This document shows, piece after piece, positions 1 to 7,659 of a DNA stretch of 64,000 nucleotides; the stretch's first letter is position 1, and the number at the start of each line of letters is the position of its first letter. The DNA is taken from NCBI RefSeq assembly GCF_000165735.1, contig NZ_GL538208.1, positions 420,682-484,681 of the forward strand, in the 5' to 3' direction. The notes under the pieces are model-generated. The model was not told the DNA's origin. It saw only the letters and a program-made list of their open reading frames with translations, and ran no database searches. The DNA comes from Megasphaera micronuciformis F0359 (GTDB lineage Bacteria; Bacillota; Negativicutes; Veillonellales; Megasphaeraceae). A program made the position numbers and the translations under genes.

Positions 1-16
1 AGATGCAGATATAAAG

Positions 17-59
17 AAAGAACGGTATGGAAGATTCATTTTCCATGCCGTTCTTTTTT
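17..59 (+). terminator. Intrinsic terminator of an upstream gene
   Basis: A 16-bp near-perfect stem (17-32 with 41-56) around an eight-base loop is followed by a run of T. It probably ends a gene lying left of the window. Because the flavodoxin gene on the other strand ends at 71, it may also serve that gene, although the T-run favours the plus strand. Confidence 0.75.
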
Positions 60-70
60 GGTGTAGAATT

Positions 71-541
71 TTATAAACTTTTATCCGCTTTTATAAGGCC
101 GAGCCAGCCGGCCGTATCGCATCGTTTTAAGCGAATGTGATCGAAAGGATATTTAATAATACTTTGGGGACAGACCTTTTTTAAGGTTGTCAAACTTTTT
201 AAAATATTACTGTTCGTAGCCGTAGAAAAAGGAATGACGGTTTTTTCCTTTAAGTCGCAACGACTTAAAAATTCGGAGAAAAAGGCGGGTATATCGGAAA
301 ACCATACGGGAAAGCCTACAAAAACCGTATCATATGACGAAAGGTCCGGAACGGGAGTAGCCGTTTCGGGGACTATATCTTTTTTACGTTCTTTACGTAC
401 GCGTAAAATCGATTGTAAATAGTTTCCATACGGTTCTTTCGGTTCTACTTTTAAAGTATCGCAAGGAATAGTTTGACAAACTCGATGGGCAAGAGCCTCT
501 GTGTTTCCCGAACGGGAACAGTATAATATAATGGCCTTCAT
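71..541 (-). CDS. Flavodoxin family protein
   Basis: A 156-residue flavodoxin-like protein, a small cytoplasmic FMN-binding electron carrier or flavodoxin-fold reductase. The N-terminus reads MKAIILYCSRSGNTEALA, with the phosphate-binding loop SRSGNTEA at residues 8-15, followed by an alternating strand-helix pattern with VFVGFPVWFSDIP near residue 75, typical of the second FMN loop. The reading frame is open upstream, but this ATG is chosen because an AGGAGAT ribosome site lies just before it (546-552). The gene is divergent from the DUF819 gene. Its physiological partner cannot be inferred from the neighbours. Confidence 0.85.
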   Translation of the reverse strand: MKAIILYCSRSGNTEALAHRVCQTIPCDTLKVEPKEPYGNYLQSILRVRKERKKDIVPETATPVPDLSSYDTVFVGFPVWFSDIPAFFSEFLSRCDLKEKTVIPFSTATNSNILKSLTTLKKVCPQSIIKYPFDHIRLKRCDTAGWLGLIKADKSL

Positions 542-577
542 GTAATCATCTCCTTTACGGAAAAAAGGCGTAAATTC

Positions 578-607
578 ATTGTACCTTTCAAAACACACTT
601 TGTCCAA
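578..607 (-). promoter_or_regulatory. Promoter of the flavodoxin gene
   Basis: On the minus strand a TTGGAC box (602-607) and a TACAAT box (578-583) are separated by 18 bases, about 37 bases upstream of the flavodoxin start. This is a plausible sigma-70 promoter with an imperfect -35 box. Confidence 0.45.
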
Positions 608-649
608 TACGAGAAGATGAAAAAATAATGTATACATGAGTTTGAGTAA

Positions 650-678
650 TTGACAGGCAGAAGCTCCATCCGTATGAT
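650..678 (+). promoter_or_regulatory. Promoter of the DUF819 gene
   Basis: TTGACA (650-655), a 17-base spacer and TATGAT (673-678) make a near-consensus sigma-70 promoter. It sits 32 bases before the start codon and its AGAGGAGG ribosome site. Confidence 0.75.
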
Positions 679-709
679 AATAATAAATGATTACAGAGGA
701 GGAATATAT

Positions 710-1921
710 ATGAATACTTTGGTATCGCCTGAAAACACATGGGTATTGCTCGCTATCATGTGTTCGGCTGCCGGAATATCTATTTACTTAGAGCAACATT
801 ATGCATGGGCCTCGAAACTTTCGGGAGCTATTATAGCCTTAGTTTTTGCATTGGTACTGGTTAATTTGCAGATTATTCCGACGTCGGCTCCCTTGTTCGA
901 CGATGTTGTCTGGGGATTTGCCGTTCCCATTGCCATTCCTTTGCTTTTGCTGCAAGCTAATATGCGTAAAATCTGGAAAGAGACGGGACGGATGTTTTTT
1001 ATCTTCCTTATCGGTTCCGTCGGCACGGTAGCCGGAGCTTTGCTCGGATATGCCGTACTCGGTTCCTATATACCGGATCTAAACAGTGTAGCTGCCATGA
1101 TCACAGGTTCATACATTGGCGGCGGTGTTAATTTCACGGCTTTGGCAGATGCATTTAAGGTTAAAGGGACCGTTATTTCCGCTACTGTTGTGGCCGACAA
1201 TCTGAATATGGCTATTTACTTTTTAATCCTCATTGCCGTTGCAGGGAATGCTTTTTTCAGAAAGTATTATACGCACCCTCATATTGATGACGTTGCCGCA
1301 AACGGCAAGTCTGAAGACGGAGAAACATTGGCAGCTAAATATTGGGGCAGAAAAGAGATTTCTTTAAAAGATATTGCTTTAAATCTTATGTATGCCGTCA
1401 TTGTCGTAGCTGTCTCCAAGGCTATTGCGGCCTTCTTCGGTACGGTTGTTCCCAAGGATACGGGCCTTTTGCAGATGTGTAACACCTTTTTCGGTAGTCA
1501 GTATGTGTGGATTACCTTACTTGCCATGTGTTTTGCTACTTTCTGCCACAAGCAGGTAGCCTCTATGAACGGATCACAGGAAATCGGAACGTACTTTATT
1601 TATCTTTTCTTCTTTGTTATCGGCGTTCCCGCATCAATTTCCGAAATTATTCAAAATGCTCCCTTGTTGCTCGTATTTTGTCTTATTGTTGTCCTTGTCA
1701 ATATGGCTTTTTGCTTTGTTTTCGGGAAACTCTTCAAGTTTGATTTGGAAGACATTATCTTGGCGTCCAATGCCAATATCGGCGGACCGACGACGGCGGC
1801 CGGCATGGCGATTTCTCAAGGATGGTATCGTCTTGTAGGGCCGTGTATGCTCGTCGGTACTTTCGGCTATGTTATCGGTACGTATTTGGGAATTATTGTA
1901 GGCAGTATGCTCGGACTTTAA
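710..1921 (+). CDS. DUF819 family integral membrane protein
   Basis: A 403-residue polytopic membrane protein of the DUF819 (YjcL-like) family, probably a transporter of unknown substrate. About ten hydrophobic segments are visible. Two glycine-rich loops, GSYIGGGVNFTALA near residue 145 and ANIGGPTTAAGMA near residue 360, are the repeated signature of the family and suggest an internal duplication. The start at 710 is fixed by the AGAGGAGG site at 695-702; the frame is open further upstream but crosses the promoter. A dipeptidase follows after 22 bases, so uptake and hydrolysis of a peptide-like compound is a reasonable but unproven inference. Confidence 0.85.
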   Translation: MNTLVSPENTWVLLAIMCSAAGISIYLEQHYAWASKLSGAIIALVFALVLVNLQIIPTSAPLFDDVVWGFAVPIAIPLLLLQANMRKIWKETGRMFFIFLIGSVGTVAGALLGYAVLGSYIPDLNSVAAMITGSYIGGGVNFTALADAFKVKGTVISATVVADNLNMAIYFLILIAVAGNAFFRKYYTHPHIDDVAANGKSEDGETLAAKYWGRKEISLKDIALNLMYAVIVVAVSKAIAAFFGTVVPKDTGLLQMCNTFFGSQYVWITLLAMCFATFCHKQVASMNGSQEIGTYFIYLFFFVIGVPASISEIIQNAPLLLVFCLIVVLVNMAFCFVFGKLFKFDLEDIILASNANIGGPTTAAGMAISQGWYRLVGPCMLVGTFGYVIGTYLGIIVGSMLGL

Positions 1922-1943
1922 GGTATTACAGGGGGGATGACCG

Positions 1944-2915
1944 ATGGCGTATGTTTTTGACGGACATTCGGATATATTATGTCATGTTGCTAAGCATAGA
2001 GCGGCAGGAGAAACCCGTATTTTTCAGAACTATCATGCGCAGCGGCTGGCTGAAGGCAATATAGGAGCCATGATTGCTGCGGTCTGGATTGAACGGGATT
2101 ATGTACAGGAACCGACGGAACGAATGTTGGAGATTTTGGGATATGCCTCTCAGGAATTCAGGGAGAATCAAGATGTATTGGGGATTATAAAAAAAGCGGA
2201 TGATTTAAAAGCCTTGAGAGATGCGGGGAAGACCGCTATACTCTGGGGGATGGAAGGCCTTAGCGGGCTCAAAGGACGCACTGTTTTCTTGGAAGCCCTG
2301 TATGATTTAGGGGTTCGTCATGCCATGTTGACGTGGAATGAAGAAAATGAGTTTGCCGTCGGGGCCGGTGATACACAGGGAATTTACGGCTTGAAACCGG
2401 CAGGTATCGCTGCCGTGCATTTAATGGAGAAACTCGGTATGATTGTCGATGTGTCTCATGCCAGTGAAAAGACCTTTTACGGCATAGTGGAGACAGCGAC
2501 AAAACCCCTGTTGGCATCTCATTCCAATGCATATGCCCTTTGTCCGGCTAAGCGTAATCTGAAGGATGAGCAGATTAAAATCATTGCTTCTACGGGAGGC
2601 GTTATCGGCATGAATGCCTGGCCGGCCTTTATTGATGAAAAAACACCGTCGGCGGAAAAATTGGCGGATCATGTTGATTATATGGTAAATCTGGTAGGGA
2701 TTGACCATGTAGGTTGCGGATTTGACTTTTGCGATTTTTTGGATGAAAATGCCTTATCCTTCGCCGAGCCCGGACAAGTAAGTACAAAGGACTTGGAAGA
2801 TGCGACAAAAGTACGAAACTTTACGGATATTCTGAAACGTCGCGGATACGACGAAGAAGCCTTGGAAAAGATTATGTACAAAAATATGGAAAGACTTTTG
2901 TACAAAACTTTGTAA
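1944..2915 (+). CDS. Membrane dipeptidase (peptidase M19 family)
   Basis: A 323-residue M19 (renal-dipeptidase-like) zinc peptidase, which hydrolyses dipeptides. The N-terminal HSDIL supplies the first metal ligands in the H-x-D pattern, the bridging glutamate lies in WGMEGL near residue 101, and later ligands are in VDVSHAS (near 170) and ASHSNA (near 191). The C-terminal half keeps GIDHVGCGFDFCDF. There is no signal peptide, so it is likely cytosolic despite the family name. The start follows a GGGGGGATGA ribosome site. It is probably co-transcribed with the DUF819 transporter, suggesting import and cleavage of small peptides. Confidence 0.9.
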   Translation: MAYVFDGHSDILCHVAKHRAAGETRIFQNYHAQRLAEGNIGAMIAAVWIERDYVQEPTERMLEILGYASQEFRENQDVLGIIKKADDLKALRDAGKTAILWGMEGLSGLKGRTVFLEALYDLGVRHAMLTWNEENEFAVGAGDTQGIYGLKPAGIAAVHLMEKLGMIVDVSHASEKTFYGIVETATKPLLASHSNAYALCPAKRNLKDEQIKIIASTGGVIGMNAWPAFIDEKTPSAEKLADHVDYMVNLVGIDHVGCGFDFCDFLDENALSFAEPGQVSTKDLEDATKVRNFTDILKRRGYDEEALEKIMYKNMERLLYKTL

Positions 2916-2936
2916 TCGGTATTAACGAAAGATTTT

Positions 2937-2967
2937 GTCGGCTCGTCATTTTTCGGGCCGACTTTTC
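2937..2967 (+). terminator. Intrinsic terminator after the dipeptidase gene
   Basis: A nine-pair stem (2937-2945 with 2954-2961 region, one G-T pair) is followed by TTTT. The next gene starts only 17 bases further on, so some read-through into the phosphoesterase gene is possible. Confidence 0.6.
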
Positions 2968-2983
2968 TTATATTGAGGTAATA

Positions 2984-4093
2984 ATGGAAAAAAGACGTTA
3001 TTTGTTTTATCTTGTCGTAGGCTTCATAGGGGCTCTTGTATCTTTGGCACAATGGCCTATGTATGCCGCCGCTTTTTCAATATTGGACAATTTTACGGGG
3101 ATGATAATTTTTGCTTTGTCGCCGCTATTATTTGTCATTCCTTATGTAGGAGCCCTTGCGTTACCTTTACGTCTTGTAAAAATATTGACACCTATAGGCG
3201 GTTATTGGTTTGTTGCGACCTACTATGGCCTTTTGGCCCTTATCCCGTATTATTTTATAAAGATTGCAACCGTGTTTTCGAAAAACGATTCCTTAGCAGT
3301 TCTATTGTCGATGTACGGAAGGGGATGGGTCTTTATTTTAGGCCTTATCTTACTGTACGGGTACTATAAGGCTACTCATCCCGTATACAGGTATGTGGAT
3401 ATACAGTCAGACAAGGTGGACGGCGAGGTAACTATCGCTTTTTTAAGTGATATACATTTAGGCGCCGTTTTGGGTAAGCCTTTTGTGCAAAAGCTTAAGG
3501 TTCGATTGGAGCAGTTAGGGGCACAGATTGTTCTTTTCGGTGGAGATATTATAGACGGGAACCTTTCATTTGTTTTAAAAGACGGCTCTCTCAACGGGTT
3601 TGCGCAATTAGGGCGGGGCCAAGGGCGATATATGGCTGTTTTGGGAAATCACGATTACTACGGCATGAATGTTGATAAAGAACGGCAGGTTTTGGAAGCG
3701 GGAGGCATTGAGTGTCTAATAGATGAGCGTAAGGATACGGGGGTCGGTATCAGCATAACCGGGGCAGCCGATTACTTGCTCGGAAACGGTGACGATGTTC
3801 CGATTGCCGCTCCGGGACAATTTAACGTGTTTGTAGAACATGAGCCTGTGCGTATTGAGCAGGCCGCTCTTCAAAACTATGATTTATACGTGAGCGGGCA
3901 TACTCATGCAGGCCAATTTTGGCCCAATCGCTTGGGAACAAGACACATGTTCCTATTCGACTACGGTACTCGTTTTATAGGAAAAATGACAGCTGTTGTC
4001 TCATCGGGATACGGTTCATGGGGAGCTCTTTTTCGTACAGGACCGTCGCCGGAAATAGTCGTCATTCGTATAATAGATGACAGAAAATATTAG
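2984..4093 (+). CDS. Membrane-anchored metallophosphoesterase
   Basis: A 369-residue protein with about four hydrophobic segments in residues 1-130, followed by a calcineurin-like phosphoesterase domain. All metal-binding blocks are present in order: SDIHLG near residue 156, GGDIIDG near 186, LGNHDYYG near 220, VEHEP near 286 and SGHTHAGQ near 307. This layout matches the YkuE/YaeI group of membrane-attached phosphodiesterases, some of which act on UDP-diacylglucosamine or other phospholipid-linked substrates; the substrate here is not known. The GAGG site before the ATG supports the start. Confidence 0.85.
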   Translation: MEKRRYLFYLVVGFIGALVSLAQWPMYAAAFSILDNFTGMIIFALSPLLFVIPYVGALALPLRLVKILTPIGGYWFVATYYGLLALIPYYFIKIATVFSKNDSLAVLLSMYGRGWVFILGLILLYGYYKATHPVYRYVDIQSDKVDGEVTIAFLSDIHLGAVLGKPFVQKLKVRLEQLGAQIVLFGGDIIDGNLSFVLKDGSLNGFAQLGRGQGRYMAVLGNHDYYGMNVDKERQVLEAGGIECLIDERKDTGVGISITGAADYLLGNGDDVPIAAPGQFNVFVEHEPVRIEQAALQNYDLYVSGHTHAGQFWPNRLGTRHMFLFDYGTRFIGKMTAVVSSGYGSWGALFRTGPSPEIVVIRIIDDRKY

Positions 4094-4127
4094 TATATGC
4101 TTCTAAGGGGCACTTTTACAGACAATA

Positions 4128-4180
4128 AAAGGACAGATTTCTAGAACTTTTATAAGGTTATTTCTAGAAACTGTCCTTTA
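4128..4180. terminator. Long inverted repeat between convergent genes
   Basis: Two arms of about 19 bases (4128-4146 and 4161-4180) can form an extended hairpin with a single bulge. The inner part of each arm is the palindrome TTTCTAGAAA. It lies between the phosphoesterase gene and the convergent DUF805 gene and probably acts as a two-way terminator, although neither side has a strong T-run. Confidence 0.5.
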
Positions 4181-4271
4181 AAAATACTGATATGTATTTA
4201 TAGTATTGTATAGTAGTAGCTGTTATTAAAAATATAGTTATATAAATTAATTTGTATAGATAACAGGCGAG

Positions 4272-4832
4272 TTACCAGTCCGGAGGGTCTCCGTACTTAT
4301 TTGTCTTATCATCTCCAGCAACTATAAGCATAATGAATTCTGAGAATAAAAAACCATAGGGAATAAAAAGATGGCTTAGAAATATGTTTGCAAAAATATA
4401 ATTACTACTTTTTCCTAAATCATGCCAGCGTCTACATTTTGCAGAAATAATTATGATTGTGAGAAGTAGAATAAGTAATAGTGTAAGGAAAGTTTGAATA
4501 TAATCAAATAGAGTTTTACAGCCAAGAAAAATAGTAACAGGGGATGATTCGAGATAGTAAATATAAATGACTGGGAGTGGGCTAGCTAATATTGTGGTCA
4601 TAAAATATCTCCATCGACTAATACGTCCAGTAAACGTGAAGAGATTTATGAAAAAATTTTTGCTTTTCAGCAAAATTGGGGAAGACTTCTGAATAGTTGG
4701 TGAAGAATTTAGGTTGGAGAAAGTAGTATTAGTCCCTTTTTTTGTAAGTTTTTGGATTTGATATTGTTGGAGAATGATGATAATAAGTAGAATTAAGATT
4801 ATAGCAAACTCCTTGTTGTTCAAATAATACAC
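4272..4832 (-). CDS. DUF805 family membrane protein
   Basis: A 186-residue membrane protein. Residues 8-22 form a hydrophobic N-terminal segment, a polar linker follows, and residues 70-186 are a DUF805 domain: GRISRWRYF, then three to four hydrophobic helices, the KCRRWHDLGKS signature near residue 136, and the C-terminal NKYGDPPDW. Function of DUF805 proteins is unknown. The first in-frame codon is GTG at 4832; a TTG at 4823 lies six bases after AAGGCGGTG, a better ribosome site, so the true protein may start three residues later. The gene is clearly AT-rich and opens an accessory patch of three minus-strand genes. Confidence 0.75.
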   Translation of the reverse strand: MYYLNNKEFAIILILLIIIILQQYQIQKLTKKGTNTTFSNLNSSPTIQKSSPILLKSKNFFINLFTFTGRISRWRYFMTTILASPLPVIYIYYLESSPVTIFLGCKTLFDYIQTFLTLLLILLLTIIIISAKCRRWHDLGKSSNYIFANIFLSHLFIPYGFLFSEFIMLIVAGDDKTNKYGDPPDW

Positions 4833-4953
4833 CGCCTTTATTAGAATGATTTTAGGTAGTACGTATTTAGATGGGAATTATTTATGAAAATACTTAGGAA
4901 AACAGACATATTGTAGTGTTTATCGAGTATTTGTATCTGAATGGTGTTTGGAG

Positions 4954-5226
4954 TTAGAAGTTATAATCAATATAACGAACTATATTATTTATCTGATCGA
5001 TAATTTCTCTTATCTTAAAAGTGGTAGATTGAATATCCCTTGTATTTCTACTGATGTCGTTATTTATTTGATCTAATTTATCGGAATTAGAAGAGACATT
5101 ACTCTCAATATAGTCAATACGATGTCCTAAGTGCTTTACGTCATTAGAAATGTGTAATGATGATACTGTTTGGGAAAGTTCACTAACCTGTTGTATCAAA
5201 TGATAGGTATAAGCTCCTTGTGCCAT
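4954..5226 (-). CDS. Small coiled-coil protein, probably frameshifted at its 5' end
   Basis: The open frame gives 90 residues beginning MAQGAYTYHLIQQ, followed by polar heptad-like sequence (SELSQTVSSL, DKLDQINNDIS) that predicts a coiled coil. I do not recognise a family. The ATG at 5226 has no ribosome site. A much better start lies upstream at 5273, an ATG seven bases after AGGAG, which encodes MDKKIAAILIF and then runs into a stop one frame away. Adding one base in the AT-rich run 5232-5270 joins the two parts into a basic, single-helix membrane anchor plus the coiled coil. The gene is thus probably a membrane-anchored coiled-coil protein, either broken, slipping, or carrying a sequencing error. 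Confidence 0.5.
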   Translation of the reverse strand: MAQGAYTYHLIQQVSELSQTVSSLHISNDVKHLGHRIDYIESNVSSNSDKLDQINNDISRNTRDIQSTTFKIREIIDQINNIVRYIDYNF

Positions 5227-5289
5227 GATAACTAAAAGGAAAATATAAGTATTGCAGCAATTTTTTTGTCCATTAGTATTCTCCTGGAT

Positions 5290-5778
5290 TTAGTTTAAAT
5301 TTGTTTTAGCGCTCTCAGAGAAGGGGATATCATACACTCGAAGAAAACAAATTTCACCAACTGCGGTTAGAAGCGGGAAACTCTTCATATACGATGCCCG
5401 AAGTGTTATGAGAGATTTGTTGGGGGATGTAGAATATAGAAAAGTGCCGTCAATAGCATAGAATCCACGCCATATTTCACATCCTTTCATAACATGATTA
5501 TTTACATTATAGTAAAAAATATAAATACTTTTTGATATAATTAGTTTTCCATTTTCATGATATTCTGACCATACAGCGCCGCGGATAGAGTAATAAGGGA
5601 ACTTTGCACTAACAATGGATACAGAATCAGCGTCAAAATATTCAGTAGATTCTAAGTCAGAATGAAATTTCCAATAAGGCTCACCGGCATGAGCTTCCTC
5701 TGATAAAAAAGAAGCGTTTATAGGTAAAATTATAAATAGCAACGGAATAAAAAATGCTAATGTACGTTTAAATAGCAT
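5290..5778 (-). CDS. Exported protein of unknown function
   Basis: A 162-residue protein with a signal peptide: basic start MLFKR, hydrophobic core AFFIPLLFIILPI, and a likely cleavage site after AHA near residue 31. The mature part (WKFHSDLESTEYFDADSV, then strand-rich sequence with RGAVWSEY and a second block ICFLRVYDI) recalls the small beta-rich surface-adhesin-E-like exported proteins of Negativicutes, but this likeness is from memory and weak. Two cysteines in the mature chain may pair. A GGAAGG site precedes the ATG. It is probably the first gene of the AT-rich minus-strand trio. Confidence 0.7.
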   Translation of the reverse strand: MLFKRTLAFFIPLLFIILPINASFLSEEAHAGEPYWKFHSDLESTEYFDADSVSIVSAKFPYYSIRGAVWSEYHENGKLIISKSIYIFYYNVNNHVMKGCEIWRGFYAIDGTFLYSTSPNKSLITLRASYMKSFPLLTAVGEICFLRVYDIPFSESAKTNLN

Positions 5779-6140
5779 AGAAAAGACCTTCCTTTAAAAA
5801 ATGTAATAAAACTATTCATGTCAAGACGTAATTAGAGACCGCTTTTGACTGACCAATTATAAGACATACTAGTTATACCTGAAGTGGTTTTATAAAATCA
5901 TAGCAAATAAAGTTGCAATACACAATAAAGTGACATAAAAAACAATTATGCGGAAAATGTTTTACAAAAATACATATGATTTGAAGAATGTAGATTAAGT
6001 AATTAAAAATAAGAATATCGGTTAATATATTTATATAAAGAGAAATGACAGGTATAAGAGGCTATCCTGATAAAGAATAAAAAAATTAACGAGTAAAACG
6101 TTATATTTTAAAATCATAGTAGGACCAAACCTATAACTTA
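5779..6140. other. AT-rich intergenic region
   Basis: About 360 bases of AT-rich DNA between the exported-protein gene and the promoter at 6141. I see no convincing gene. A TATAAT on the minus strand near 5857 could drive the exported-protein gene, but its -35 box is poor. Confidence 0.5.
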
Positions 6141-6169
6141 TTGACAAGCATAAACGTTGTGCCTATAAT
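6141..6169 (+). promoter_or_regulatory. Consensus sigma-70 promoter
   Basis: TTGACA (6141-6146), a spacer of exactly 17 bases and TATAAT (6164-6169): every position matches the consensus. Predicted transcription starts near 6176, only about 18 bases before a strong terminator hairpin, so most transcripts may be very short. Confidence 0.85.
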
Positions 6170-6193
6170 CAATTCATATTGTTCGTGCTATTT

Positions 6194-6229
6194 AGTTACG
6201 ACTTCGTTCGGGGAGTCGTAACTTTTTTT
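6194..6229 (+). terminator. Leader terminator upstream of the BASS transporter gene
   Basis: A perfect ten-base stem (6194-6203 with 6214-6223) with a ten-base loop is followed by a run of seven T. It lies between the consensus promoter and the transporter start at 6267, so it either attenuates that gene or ends a tiny RNA of about 50 bases. Confidence 0.8.
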
Positions 6230-6266
6230 ACCTGTGCGGACAAGCTATATGGAAAGGATGGCCTTT

Positions 6267-7241
6267 ATGAAACATGTTTGTGCCCTTATCGGCAAGTATT
6301 TCGGTATTATTGCAATTATTTTCTTAATCTTGGGCTTAACGACGCCTACCTCATTTTCCTGGGTAATGGGTAAGTTTTTGGGAGTTCCCGTACTCAGCCT
6401 TTTCTTAGGAATTATTATGTTCGGCATGGGGACGACTCTTAACTTGTCGGACTTTGCCCTTATTTTAAAGCAACCGAAGAATATCTTTTTCGGTATTTTG
6501 GCACAGTATTTCGTTATGCCTTTTTTGGCGTTCGTATTGTCCCATGCTTTTCAGCTTGAACCGGCCTTGGCTGTCGGTGTAGTTCTCGTCGGTACCTGTC
6601 CGGGTGGTACGTCATCTAATGTTATTACCTTTATGAGTAAGGGCGATGTAGCCTTCTCGGTTACTATGACGAGTATATCAACGTTGATTTCGCCTATTAT
6701 GACGCCTCTTTTGACCTACCTTATTTTGGGACAAAGTATTGCCTTCGATCCTGTGGGAATGTTTATTTCCATTGTTCAAATCGTTATTATTCCCATTATT
6801 CTCGGGTTGGCTGTTAAAAAATTCTTACCCGCACTGGCAGCTACGGCCAATGATTATCTTCCCGCCGTGTCATCCATTGCCATTTCCTTGCTCATTGCCG
6901 GTATTATCGGTGCAAGTCGGAATGCTATTTTGAACAGTTCCGCTATTATTTTGCTTGTCGTTATTCTTCATAACGTATTGGGCTATGCTTTGGGCTTTGC
7001 TATCGGTAAGTTGACGGGGATGAGCTGGAAACAAATGGTGGCCGTATCCATTGAGGTGGGTATGCAGAATTCCGGCTTGGCAACGGGCCTTGCCAAGGTT
7101 CACTTCGCATCCATGCCTTTAGCCGGTGTACCCGGAGCCGTATTCAGTGCTTGGCATAATATTTCCGGTGCCGTCTTGGCATACGTTTATTCGAACTATT
7201 TAAACAAACGTTTCGACTCTCATTACGGAGAGGACGTATAA
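6267..7241 (+). CDS. Bile acid:sodium symporter (BASS) family transporter
   Basis: A 324-residue inner-membrane protein with nine to ten hydrophobic segments. Family marks are GMGTTLNLSDF near residue 56, the conserved CPGGTSSNVITFMSKGD block near residue 111, and SVEVGMQNSGLA-like sequence near residue 265 (read here as SIEVGMQNSGLA). BASS proteins use sodium to import organic anions such as keto acids, pantoate or bile acids; the substrate here is unknown. The ATG at 6267 is preferred over the upstream GTG because AAAGGATGG lies eight bases before it. It is a single-gene unit behind a possible attenuator. Confidence 0.88.
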   Translation: MKHVCALIGKYFGIIAIIFLILGLTTPTSFSWVMGKFLGVPVLSLFLGIIMFGMGTTLNLSDFALILKQPKNIFFGILAQYFVMPFLAFVLSHAFQLEPALAVGVVLVGTCPGGTSSNVITFMSKGDVAFSVTMTSISTLISPIMTPLLTYLILGQSIAFDPVGMFISIVQIVIIPIILGLAVKKFLPALAATANDYLPAVSSIAISLLIAGIIGASRNAILNSSAIILLVVILHNVLGYALGFAIGKLTGMSWKQMVAVSIEVGMQNSGLATGLAKVHFASMPLAGVPGAVFSAWHNISGAVLAYVYSNYLNKRFDSHYGEDV

Positions 7242-7245
7242 ATTT

Positions 7246-7278
7246 AAAAAGCTCGCTTTCATAGAGGGCGGGCTTTTT
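7246..7278 (+). terminator. Intrinsic terminator after the BASS gene
   Basis: A run of A leads into a GC-rich stem (around 7246-7257 with 7267-7278) and ends in five T. It lies directly after the stop codon. Confidence 0.75.
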
Positions 7279-7389
7279 GATTGAACGGATGACTTTTTTA
7301 AAGTGTGTGCCTAGGGTATTTAATTGTTCGTTTCTTTATTCGGTCCTTATTCGAATCACCGGGAAGGACTTAGCTGACAGTTGTTTTGT

Positions 7390-7418
7390 TTGACTTTGTT
7401 CAAGGCCTTTGTTATCAT
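7390..7418 (+). promoter_or_regulatory. Promoter of the glyQS operon
   Basis: TTGACT (7390-7395), a 17-base spacer and TATCAT (7413-7418) stand just before the T-box leader. Predicted transcription begins near 7425. Confidence 0.7.
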
Positions 7419-7424
7419 AAATAT

Positions 7425-7641
7425 AACGGCGATGCAGGAGAATAAGTAGATTCATTCAGCGAGTAAGGACAGTGGAAGCTTACAAAGAATTGAAGGCGCT
7501 CTGAAGGCCGAGGCAGGAAGTCGCGACAGTGCGATGTGTATGGCCGACCGATTAATAAAGCGGGTCTTATGACCAACCGGGGTGGAACCGCGGGTAAGTA
7601 TACTCGTCCCTGTAGCACATGCGTGTTACAGGGACTTCTTG
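7425..7641 (+). promoter_or_regulatory. Glycine T-box leader with terminator
   Basis: The leader contains the canonical T-box block GGGTGGAACCGCGGG at 7580-7594, which pairs with the free acceptor end of uncharged tRNA. A terminator hairpin follows (7606-7614 with 7627-7635, then TTCTTGT), just before glyQ. A GGC triplet at 7495-7497 in the upstream stem region is the likely glycine specifier, although other GGC triplets nearby keep this from being certain. By known T-box logic, shortage of charged tRNA-Gly allows read-through into glyQS. Confidence 0.92.
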
Positions 7642-7659
7642 TATTCAGGAGGGATATTG

